Of a DNA stretch of 38,166 nucleotides, positions 31,519 through 37,872 are shown in pieces (position 1 is the stretch's first letter; each line of letters opens with the position of its first letter). The notes under the pieces were generated by a model. That model was not told where the DNA came from. It ran no database searches and worked only from the letters and a program-made list of their open reading frames with translations. The position numbers and the translations under genes were made by a program. The stretch is from a virus: IMG/VR virus record IMGVR_UViG_3300028315_000314, positions 1 through 38,166 of that record. The stretch is one strand, 5' to 3'.

Positions 31519-33236
31519 CCGCGACCGGACTCCCCCTGAGGGACTACCAGGTGGAGATCTTGTCCGCCGTTCGCCGGGCGCTGCTCGGCGAACAGCGCGG
31601 CACCGGTAACGGCCCGGTCAACCGGCCGGCCGTGGCCGCGGCCACCGGTGGTGGGAAGACCGTCATGTTCTCCCATCTGCTCGCGGACGGTAAATGGACG
31701 CCGAGCGTCGACCGGCGTAGCCGGCGCCTGGTACTGGTGCACCGCGACGAGCTGGCGCAGCAGGCCAGAAAGACCATCCGGGCTGCCGATCCCGGGCTGG
31801 CCCGCGACGGCGGGATCGGGATCGTCAAGGCAGAGCAGAACGAGGTGGATGCGCACGTCATCATCGCCTCGGTGCAGACGCTGGCCTCTCCCGGCCGCGC
31901 TGAGGCGATCCAGGATGTCGGCATGGTGATCTGCGATGAAGCGCACCATGCCAGTGCCCCGACCTGGCGCGGCGCCCTCGCACAATTCGGGGCCTGGAAC
32001 GGCGTGCCGACGATCGGCTGGTCGGCCACCCTGGCCAGGGCGGACGACCAGCACCTCGGCGATATCTGGCAGGAAGTGGTCGCCCAATGGACGATCATCG
32101 ACGGGATCAAGTCGGGGAACCTGGTTGACGTCCAAGGCCTGCGGATTCAGGTATCCGACCTGGACACCGCGAAAATCCGCCAGTCCCACGGCGACCTGCA
32201 GGCCGGGCAGCTGTCCGAGGCCCTGTGCGACGCCGAGGCCCCGGAGCAGGTCGCCAAGGCCTACGCCGAGCACGGGATGCGCGAGGATGGCACGCCGCGC
32301 CCCGCCGTGGTGTTCGCCCCGTCCGTCGAGACGGCGCAGGCCACGGCGCAGGCACTCACCGCGGCGGGATATCCCGCCGAGCTAGTGTGCGGCGACACCC
32401 CGCTGGACGAGCGTGCCGGCATCTACGAGCGTTTCCGCAGGGGTGAGACGGTGGCCCTGGCGAACGCCATGGTCCTCACGGAGGGCTGGGACGCGCCGTG
32501 GTGCGAGGTCGCCATCATTATGAGGGCGACCAGGTCCGCCCTGCTCTATACCCAGATGATCGGCAGGATTCTCCGCCCGTGGCCGGGGAAGGCCAGCGCC
32601 CTGGTGCTGGACGTCGTCGGAGCCAGCGAGGACAACGAGCTGGCAACCATGGCCGACCTGAGCAGGACGGTCAAGGTCGTCAAGGGGAAGATTGACGAAG
32701 GAATCTCACTCCTCGACGCCTTCACCACCGCAGAGGATCAGCTCTACGGAGTCGAGGACGGCTCTCCGCTCCGCGGCGCGATGCGCGCCGCGGCCCGCCG
32801 TGGCGACACGGACACCGAGGTCCATGCAACCGCTTTCGATCTGCTTTCCAAGTCGAAAGCGCTGTGGATGAGCACCCCGAAAGGGATCATGTTCATCCCG
32901 TCGGGGGAATGGATCCTATTTGCCTGGCCGTCGGGGAACGGGGGTTTCACCCTGGGCCGCATCGCGAATCGGCCGGCGCGCAGCAAGGCGATCAAGATCG
33001 ACGGATACGAGGATCTCCCGCTGGTCTATGCCCTCCAGCACCTGGAAAGACTGGCCCTGGAAAATGACCGGACCCTTTCGAGTAAGAAGGCGTCTTGGCG
33101 TCGGGGTTTCACCCCGGCAACCACAGCGCAGACGAGGTACGCCGGCCAGATCGGAGTCCAGGTGAAACCTGGAATGACCAAGGCCGAACTGTCCGACGCG
33201 ATCAGTGTACGGATTGCTCAGATAGCACTGGACTGA
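31515..33236 (+). CDS. SF2 DEAD/DEAH-type helicase
   Basis: A 573-residue ATP-dependent helicase. Motifs: Q-like LRDYQVEIL at the start, I ATGGGKT (43-49), Ia LVHRDEL, II DEAHHA (from 141), III SAT (170-172), V around LTEGWDAP, VI QMIGRILRPWPGKA (347-). This arrangement is that of the RadD/type III restriction ResIII group. The C-terminal 150 residues lack a known domain. It likely acts in recombination or replication restart with the nuclease and RusA. Confidence 0.9.
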   Translation: MTATGLPLRDYQVEILSAVRRALLGEQRGTGNGPVNRPAVAAATGGGKTVMFSHLLADGKWTPSVDRRSRRLVLVHRDELAQQARKTIRAADPGLARDGGIGIVKAEQNEVDAHVIIASVQTLASPGRAEAIQDVGMVICDEAHHASAPTWRGALAQFGAWNGVPTIGWSATLARADDQHLGDIWQEVVAQWTIIDGIKSGNLVDVQGLRIQVSDLDTAKIRQSHGDLQAGQLSEALCDAEAPEQVAKAYAEHGMREDGTPRPAVVFAPSVETAQATAQALTAAGYPAELVCGDTPLDERAGIYERFRRGETVALANAMVLTEGWDAPWCEVAIIMRATRSALLYTQMIGRILRPWPGKASALVLDVVGASEDNELATMADLSRTVKVVKGKIDEGISLLDAFTTAEDQLYGVEDGSPLRGAMRAAARRGDTDTEVHATAFDLLSKSKALWMSTPKGIMFIPSGEWILFAWPSGNGGFTLGRIANRPARSKAIKIDGYEDLPLVYALQHLERLALENDRTLSSKKASWRRGFTPATTAQTRYAGQIGVQVKPGMTKAELSDAISVRIAQIALD

Positions 33237-33254
33237 ACGGAGTGGGGAAAGAAA

Positions 33255-33365
33255 ATGAAGGTCATCACACCGGACAACGCGACGGCGTGGCCGGGCTCGC
33301 GCAAAGAGACGCACATTCCGCCGGAGAAGTTGGTCAACTACATCGAGGGAGGTCATGGGTCATGA
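33255..33365 (+). CDS. Small protein of unknown function (36 residues)
   Basis: Starts MKVITPDNATAWPGSRKETH after GGGGAAAG and ends NYIEGGHGS; the stop overlaps the start of the following gene. Length and ribosome site suggest a real micro-protein. No family is recognised. Confidence 0.5.
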   Translation: MKVITPDNATAWPGSRKETHIPPEKLVNYIEGGHGS

Positions 33366-33931
33366 TGGCCGGGCACCTTTTGCGAAAGGGGCGTGGAAGT
33401 AAGGAAAGCCGAGCGGTGATCGGGGATGACGGGCCGGCGCCGCGCCGCGGTGGGTACGGCTACTGGTGGCTCGCGGTCGGCCTGACCGTAGCAGGGCTTG
33501 CGCTGGTCATCGGGGCGAGGCAACTGGGGACGGCGTTCGATGGGGCTACCGTCGTGACCTTCGGCGAGAAAGCCGACCTCGGCTACGGAGCTGGCCTGAC
33601 CTGCTCGGCTCCGGTGGAGATGCAGCGCTCGCGCCTCACCTGGGAGCCGCCGGAAACCGGGTACATCGTCAGCACGACCTGCACCATAACCGCCGGGGAC
33701 GACATGATCGACGCGTACATGATGGTCAACACTTTGATCACATCGGATGGCGTCCAGAACGACCAGGTCATTGACCCCGGGCTCAATGGCCCGCGTTTCG
33801 TTCCGGCGCACAGGTCGATCACCTGGGAGATGGCGTATGGGATCAACGATCGACGGGACCTGACATTGATCGTATTCCTCGCGAGCCCTCGCTACGATAC
33901 GGTCACTTTCACGTCGGAAACGGGCTTGTGA
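33362..33931 (+). CDS. Single-pass membrane protein
   Basis: 189 residues, ATG at 33362 with GGAGGT 8 bases upstream. A basic cytoplasmic start (LLRKGRGSKESR) is followed by one hydrophobic helix at about 34-53 (GYWWLAVGLTVAGLALVIGA). The outer beta-rich domain has two Cys (LTCSAPVEMQ and STTCTITAGD) that may form a bridge. Possible envelope-located exclusion protein. Last gene before the 33952 terminator. Confidence 0.6.
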   Translation: MMAGHLLRKGRGSKESRAVIGDDGPAPRRGGYGYWWLAVGLTVAGLALVIGARQLGTAFDGATVVTFGEKADLGYGAGLTCSAPVEMQRSRLTWEPPETGYIVSTTCTITAGDDMIDAYMMVNTLITSDGVQNDQVIDPGLNGPRFVPAHRSITWEMAYGINDRRDLTLIVFLASPRYDTVTFTSETGL

Positions 33932-33951
33932 GCGACTCGACCGCCATTTCA

Positions 33952-33986
33952 CAACAGGCCCCAACCTGACCGGTCGGGGCCTGTTG
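33952..33986 (+). terminator. Terminator after the membrane-protein gene
   Basis: CAACAGGCCCC (33952-33962) pairs with GGGGCCTGTTG (33976-33986), 11 bp, with a palindromic GACCGGTC at the loop. It is followed by the T-containing GCATTCCTT. Part of the right arm is reused as the start of the downstream promoter cassette. Confidence 0.75.
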
Positions 33987-34020
33987 CATTCCTTGAACCG
34001 CATGATGTAAACTGTCTTAC
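33984..34020 (+). promoter_or_regulatory. Leaderless promoter, cassette copy A
   Basis: TTGCAT (33984-33989), 18-base spacer, TAAACT (34008-34013), then the ATG at 34021, eight bases past the -10, so the transcript would start at the codon. A palindromic GTAAACTGTCTTAC (34007-34020) overlaps the -10. The cassette recurs at 34265-34315. Confidence 0.65.
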
Positions 34021-34266
34021 ATGAAGGCAACGAGGACAGCCGCAGAGATCCGGGCAATGACGCGTGCGAAGCGCCGGGGGCCGGTCCGCACCTTTACCAC
34101 CTGGCGTATCACCTATCCGGACGGCGTTTTCGAGATCATCTTGACCGAATACCCGCCGGATGGTTACTGGGATCTGGACGCAGCTTCTTTCATCGGCCTC
34201 GACCGCTGGGAGTCCGGGCAGTGGGTTGACCTCTACAACACCGAGCCGATGGAGATCCTTTACTGA
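34021..34266 (+). CDS. Small protein of unknown function
   Basis: An 81-residue protein, leaderless start. Basic N-terminal helix (ATRTAAEIRAMTRAKRRGPV) followed by a beta part (TYPDGVFEIILTEYPPDGYW) and an acidic end (NTEPMEILY). It lies alone between two copies of a promoter cassette. No family is recognised. Confidence 0.6.
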   Translation: MKATRTAAEIRAMTRAKRRGPVRTFTTWRITYPDGVFEIILTEYPPDGYWDLDAASFIGLDRWESGQWVDLYNTEPMEILY

Positions 34267-34280
34267 CCGGTCGGGGCCAA

Positions 34281-34309
34281 TTGCATTCCATGGCGTAAGG
34301 TGTTTTACT
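34281..34309 (+). promoter_or_regulatory. Leaderless promoter, cassette copy B
   Basis: TTGCAT (34281-34286), 17 bases, TTTACT (34304-34309), ATG at 34316. CTGACCGGTCGGGGCC just upstream also occurs before copy A, and GTAAGGTGTTTTAC (34295-34308) parallels GTAAACTGTCTTAC of copy A. Confidence 0.6.
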
Positions 34310-34315
34310 AGTTGC

Positions 34316-34603
34316 ATGACGACGATGAAGAGCCTCACCCCCGCAGCCCAGGCGGCGATCGAATCCCTGTCCTGGCAGCACCGGGAGGCCGCGCTTGACC
34401 TGCTGGACATCGCACGGGGCCGGCAGGCGACACGCACCTATGGCGCGCAGTTGATCGTCCGCCTCGGTCTCGCCGGACAGGACCCGACCACCGGCAGGCA
34501 CTTCATCACTTCGGCGGGCGCCGCGTACCTACAGGGCGTTTTCGCTCCGGCCCCGAAGCAGCCGGGTGTCGACGAGCTGGTCACCGTAACGGTGTCGCTG
34601 TGA
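34316..34603 (+). CDS. Small helical protein, possibly winged-helix
   Basis: 95 residues from the ATG at 34316; the open frame upstream to 34160 overlaps the previous gene and the promoter and is not used. MTTMKSLTPAAQAAIESLSW and HREAALDLLDIARGRQATRT are helical. TYGAQLIVRLGLAGQDPTTG followed by HFITSAGAAYLQGV looks like the recognition helix plus wing of a small winged-helix protein. Start leaderless. Confidence 0.58.
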   Translation: MTTMKSLTPAAQAAIESLSWQHREAALDLLDIARGRQATRTYGAQLIVRLGLAGQDPTTGRHFITSAGAAYLQGVFAPAPKQPGVDELVTVTVSL

Positions 34604-34848
34604 CGGACCAGGCCGATCCGGACCTTCAACTGGATCGAGCAGCCCTGGCCCTGGCTGCCGGAAGGGAACATCTGCGCAGGGGGCGCGAGTCCGCGATCGA
34701 GATCCTTCCCCGGGCTGTGGAGAAGCACGGAAAAGCCGCCGTGGCAAGAATTCTGGCGATCTCCAGGCCGACACTGGACGCTTGGCTACGGGAAGCAAGA
34801 GAGATCAACGAGCGAGGTGAGCAAATTACGCAAGGTCACTCCGAGTGA
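34600..34848 (+). CDS. HTH-containing small protein
   Basis: 82 residues, GTG start overlapping the previous stop (GTGA). The C-terminal half, HGKAAVARILAISRPTLDAW, is an HTH resembling those of resolvase tails; the N-terminal half is charged. Possibly a local regulator acting on the duplicated promoter cassettes beside it; this is inference. Confidence 0.6.
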   Translation: MTDQADPDLQLDRAALALAAGREHLRRGRESAIEILPRAVEKHGKAAVARILAISRPTLDAWLREAREINERGEQITQGHSE

Positions 34849-34936
34849 CACCTGCATTACAACGCTGGTCAACTTCACCATCATGGCGATGCTCTTCACC
34901 ATCTTCGCAGTCTGGGGAGTGGGGATCATCCGATGA
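34817..34936 (+). CDS. 39-residue single-TM protein
   Basis: GTG start inside the end of the HTH gene. It reads MSKLRKVTPSDTCITTLVNF, then a clear hydrophobic helix (TIMAMLFTIFAVWGVGIIR) ending with one Arg just inside the terminator hairpin. Positive residues before the helix suggest N-in orientation. Typical of phage micro-membrane proteins; function unknown. Confidence 0.55.
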   Translation: MSKLRKVTPSDTCITTLVNFTIMAMLFTIFAVWGVGIIR

Positions 34937-34980
34937 CAGTGGCCCCGGTCCGGTGAGTGTCGGACTGGGGCCACTGTCAT
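34933..34980 (+). terminator. Strong hairpin terminator
   Basis: ATGACAGTGGCCCC (34933-34946) pairs with its complement (34967-34980) over 14 bp; after a G-T pair an inner GTCCG/CGGAC continues to an 8-base loop. It overlaps the stop codon of the 39-residue gene and directly precedes the next promoter. Confidence 0.83.
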
Positions 34981-34983
34981 ACC

Positions 34984-35001
34984 ATGCCATAGGTGTACAC
35001 T
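34984..35001 (+). promoter_or_regulatory. Operator-like 16-mer and -10 of the recombination operon
   Basis: ATGCCATAGGTGTACA (34984-34999) is identical to the site at 19720-19735. It overlaps TACACT (34996-35001), a TAnnnT -10, with a weak -35 (CTGTCA, spacing 16). A GGAG ribosome site precedes the ATG at 35053. Confidence 0.62.
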
Positions 35002-35052
35002 GTCCGGTGATAGAACCGACCGGGCAGAGGCTGGGCGAGATGAGGAGATGGG

Positions 35053-36717
35053 ATGGGGTTCGACATCGGAGATATTTCCGCTCCGGACCGGGGCGCGACC
35101 GACGAGGCCACCGGGATCGGGGTGGACCGGTTCGGGCGGTACCGACTACCGGTGCCACCTACGGATCGTAACGCCGGCGTTACCGCGGCGGGCGGCCCGC
35201 TACGGTCCTACAGCCGGGCGACCACGATCTCCAGTTCGATGGAGTATCGCGGGAATTTGGAGGCGTGGACCCTGCGGGAGACGGTCCACGGCGTCAGCCT
35301 ACGGCCGGACCTGGTACTCAAGGCCCAGGGGAGCGGCGACGACCGTAGGGCTCTGGATGAGGTCGTCGCCGAGGCCCAGGCGGTCTCAGGCATGCACAAG
35401 GGCCGCAATGCGGGCACCGGCATGCACGGAGTCACCACCGAGGTTGACAACTTGCTGACACAGGGCAATGAACGGTCGGCCGAGGTGTGGTCGGCAATTG
35501 AAAGTCTGGCCGACTTGGCCCCAGTCAAGTATCGCGGTGACGTGCTGGCCTACGCGCGGCTGGCCGCCGAGGTCCGGATCCGCCCCCCGACGGACGGTGG
35601 TAAGGCGGACGAGCTAATCGTGGTCCATCCGGATCTCATGATTGCCGGTCGGTTCGACAAGGTCCGGATAATCGATAGCGAGCTGGTCATCGTGGACGCG
35701 AAGACGCAGAAGGATGAGCCCGGAAAGTACGGACAGTTGCCCATCGCGATGCAGCTGGCCATCTATGCACATGCGCCGTGGATCTACGACGACACCAACC
35801 CAGCGGCGCCGTGCTGGCGCCCGGCATACCCGGTCAGCAAGCGTGTGGCTTACGTAATCTGGCTGCCGTCCGGAACGGGCCGTGCCAAGTTGATCAAGGT
35901 CGATATTGCCCGGGCGTGGCTCTGGGTCGAAACCGCGATGAAGGTCCGGGAATCCAGGAACGTGAAGGACCTGTACTTCCCCTTCGCCGAGATCACGGTC
36001 CCGGACCCGGTGAGTGTCGAGGCGCCCTCGACTCCGACTCAGGATCCCGCACCGATGTCACAGCCGGCCTCGGACCCGGTAAGCGTCGAGGCGCCCCCGA
36101 CCCCGACTCAGGATCCCGCACCGACGCCACAGCCGGGACCGGGCGGGATCATCCCGGCGGTCAAGGTTGCCGGATCGGCGAAGCCGAAGGCTGGCGGGCG
36201 CCGGTGCGGCAAGTGCGGGGGGACCGGTCACAACGCCCGTACCTGCTCGGGTGGCCAACAACAGCCCTGCGCGCACACCCATGGATGGAGACGGGATCCC
36301 GAGAGCGAGATGTGGGTATGTGCGGGCTGTGGAGCGCCCGGGGTTGACCCCCGCATGACGATGGGCGGCGATCCCGCAGCGGATATGCCGGCACCGCGCA
36401 GCCCCGGACCTGATGGTGCCGTGCAGGTACTGCGCGAGGCCACCCCGACCCCGACCCCGACCCCGACCCCGGCTCCGGCTACGCCGTGGCAACAGCCCGA
36501 GTCGAGCCCCGATCCCGACGAGATCCCGCCGGAGCGGATCCCGCCGGGCCTTGAGGACCAGCAGTTGCCGGTCCTTAGGGAGATCCTCGGGGCGAAGACG
36601 GCGGACGACCTGACCAAGATTTATGACGCGGCCACGCGATCCGGGCTCTGGAGTGCCGTTCTGATGGAGCCGGCACAGAGCCGGTACCTGGAGTTGACAC
36701 AAGAAATCACCTCTTGA
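35053..36717 (+). CDS. RecB/Cas4-type PD-(D/E)XK nuclease with zinc-knuckle tail
   Basis: A 554-residue protein. The nuclease core at about 55-310 has D202 (IAGRFDKVRII) and the D215-A-K217 of ELVIVDAKTQ, plus the QLAIYAHA helix (from about 234) typical of RecB/Cas4 exonucleases. Residues 318-360 hold a duplicated DPVSVEAPxTPTQDPAP linker. RCGKCGGTGHNARTC at 384-398 is a CX2CX4HX4C knuckle, and a second cluster, CAHTH...WVCAGCGAPG, follows. A (TP)n stretch and a helical end close the protein. Likely processes DNA ends for annealing; the knuckle suggests ssDNA binding. Confidence 0.83.
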   Translation: MGFDIGDISAPDRGATDEATGIGVDRFGRYRLPVPPTDRNAGVTAAGGPLRSYSRATTISSSMEYRGNLEAWTLRETVHGVSLRPDLVLKAQGSGDDRRALDEVVAEAQAVSGMHKGRNAGTGMHGVTTEVDNLLTQGNERSAEVWSAIESLADLAPVKYRGDVLAYARLAAEVRIRPPTDGGKADELIVVHPDLMIAGRFDKVRIIDSELVIVDAKTQKDEPGKYGQLPIAMQLAIYAHAPWIYDDTNPAAPCWRPAYPVSKRVAYVIWLPSGTGRAKLIKVDIARAWLWVETAMKVRESRNVKDLYFPFAEITVPDPVSVEAPSTPTQDPAPMSQPASDPVSVEAPPTPTQDPAPTPQPGPGGIIPAVKVAGSAKPKAGGRRCGKCGGTGHNARTCSGGQQQPCAHTHGWRRDPESEMWVCAGCGAPGVDPRMTMGGDPAADMPAPRSPGPDGAVQVLREATPTPTPTPTPAPATPWQQPESSPDPDEIPPERIPPGLEDQQLPVLREILGAKTADDLTKIYDAATRSGLWSAVLMEPAQSRYLELTQEITS

Positions 36718-36743
36718 CGTCAGTGGCGATCTGCGGCAACCTA

Positions 36744-36800
36744 TTGGAAGTAGCCCCCAACGGGTGACGGAGAAGGCACCCCGTCGGGGGCTACTTCCAA
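36744..36800 (+). terminator. Long hairpin after the nuclease gene
   Basis: Perfect 15-bp arms TTGGAAGTAGCCCCC (36744-36758) with its complement (36786-36800), and a further inner near-complement (ACGGGTG with CACCCCGT, one bulge). Terminator of the nuclease gene or the first stem of a structured RNA. Confidence 0.78.
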
Positions 36801-36804
36801 GACC

Positions 36805-36854
36805 CCGGCGCCCAGCAGCCCATCCGTGCCAGTGTTGTTCTGGCTGGGCGCCGG
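36805..36854 (+). terminator. Second hairpin downstream
   Basis: CCGGCGCCCAGC (36805-36816) pairs with GCTGGGCGCCGG (36843-36854), loop 26 bases. Only four bases separate it from the first hairpin. After it come two direct GAACAGAAT copies (about 36863-36881) and the GAGGAG ribosome site of the next gene; no clear promoter is seen. Confidence 0.6.
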
Positions 36855-36900
36855 TCATCACAGAACAGAATCGAACAGAATGAATGAGAGGAGATAGAGA

Positions 36901-37452
36901 ATGGGATTGTGGGATGAGGAGGTCGCTCCGGCGCGATCCGGGTTCCTCAGGTTCGTCGACTTCTTTCAGGACCCGGACAACATCCGCCCCGGCGAGATCG
37001 GCAGACTCCTGCTGATCTCACCGCTCGTCAGTGGTGAGCGGGAGTCGACCCTGCAGGGGCAGCAGGGCAAGCTGTACCCCTGGGTGGAGTGCGATATCGC
37101 CGTTCTGGACGGGCCGGTTTCTGAAATAATCGAGGAGGTCCCCTTCGTCTATGAGGGATTCCAGTTCTCGGGGGCGACCCTGACCGGCATCCTGATGCCG
37201 AAGCTGAGGACGGGGGGAACCGTCCTGGGACGTGCTTCCGCTCACAAGTCGAAGGGTTTCAACACCTTGGGCTGGGGATTGGAAAAGCCGACTCCGGCCG
37301 ACTTCGAAATGGCCAAGACCTTTCAGCGCACCATGCAGGAGCGTGAGCGGGCCAAAGAGCAGGCGACGATCCGGGCCCAGCAGGCCGATGACCCCCGGTC
37401 AGGTCCGTCCGGCGACGAACAGGCAGCAGCCCTGCCATGGGCACGGCGATGA
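36901..37452 (+). CDS. Putative ssDNA-binding protein next to the nuclease
   Basis: A 183-residue protein starting MGLWDEEVAPARSGFLRFVD. The core contains GEIGRLLLISPLVSGERES, YPWVECDIAVLDGPVSEIIE, YEGFQFSGATLTGILMPKL and VLGRASAHKSKGFNTLGWGL, a beta-rich OB-like pattern. The C-terminus is charged and disordered, ending ALPWARR. I recognise this type as a companion of RecB/Cas4-like nucleases in actinophages, where it is sometimes called an ssDNA-binding protein. The name is tentative. Confidence 0.62.
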   Translation: MGLWDEEVAPARSGFLRFVDFFQDPDNIRPGEIGRLLLISPLVSGERESTLQGQQGKLYPWVECDIAVLDGPVSEIIEEVPFVYEGFQFSGATLTGILMPKLRTGGTVLGRASAHKSKGFNTLGWGLEKPTPADFEMAKTFQRTMQERERAKEQATIRAQQADDPRSGPSGDEQAAALPWARR

Positions 37453-37679
37453 CCATGTGCGAGCTGGTCCGCCCGGTTGCCCGGCACACCATTGCCGGGG
37501 TGGCCAGTCCGATCTATGACCAGCTCGTTGCCGAATATGGTGCTCCAGGTTCGGGAGAGTGCAACATTGCGCCCCCATGCAGGGGCGAGATCATGGAGGA
37601 ATTCAATGTTGACACAGGAGTGGAAGAAATCGAGCCGGTCAAGCGAGGCGAACTTCTGCGTAAAGGTTCGCAGGACTGA
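37449..37679 (+). CDS. Small protein of unknown function
   Basis: 76 residues from the ATG at 37449, which overlaps the previous stop (ATGA). MTMCELVRPVARHTIAGVAS, then SPIYDQLVAEYGAPGSGECN, and an acidic C-terminus (EEFNVDTGVEEIEPVKRGEL). It overlaps the DUF397 gene in another frame by 74 bases, which is unusual and lowers certainty. Confidence 0.5.
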   Translation: MTMCELVRPVARHTIAGVASPIYDQLVAEYGAPGSGECNIAPPCRGEIMEEFNVDTGVEEIEPVKRGELLRKGSQD

Positions 37680-37800
37680 TGCCGGATCTGTCGTCGTCGG
37701 TGACACGAAGACCGACGAGGCCGAGCTGTACTTCAGCCCGGCCGAATGGTTCGCCTTCATCGGCGGGGTGAAGGACGGGGAATTCGACCTCCCCGCCTGA
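37606..37800 (+). CDS. DUF397-domain protein
   Basis: 64 residues from the ATG at 37606 with GGAGG 6 bases upstream. The sequence is a complete DUF397 domain: WKKSSRSSEANFCVKVRRTD, then VVVGDTKTDEAELYFSPAEW and FAFIGGVKDGEFDLP. DUF397 proteins are an actinobacterial family, abundant in Streptomyces, normally encoded beside an XRE-type regulator and linked to development and antibiotic control. Here no XRE gene is adjacent, so it may act on host regulators. The stop lies in the arm of the bidirectional terminator. Confidence 0.88.
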   Translation: MLTQEWKKSSRSSEANFCVKVRRTDAGSVVVGDTKTDEAELYFSPAEWFAFIGGVKDGEFDLPA

Positions 37801-37872
37801 TCCCGGACACACAGCGACCCCCGCCGCTCCGACCCACGGCGGGGGTCGCTGTGTGTCCGGGGTCAGGCGGGG
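37791..37872. terminator. Bidirectional terminator between convergent operons
   Basis: Arms of 36 bp (37791-37826 and 37837-37872) with one T-G pair and a 10-base loop; arm core CGGACACACAGCGACCCCC. The arms include the last codons and stops of both the DUF397 gene (plus) and the lysin gene (minus). It ends both transcripts and prevents collision. Confidence 0.93.
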
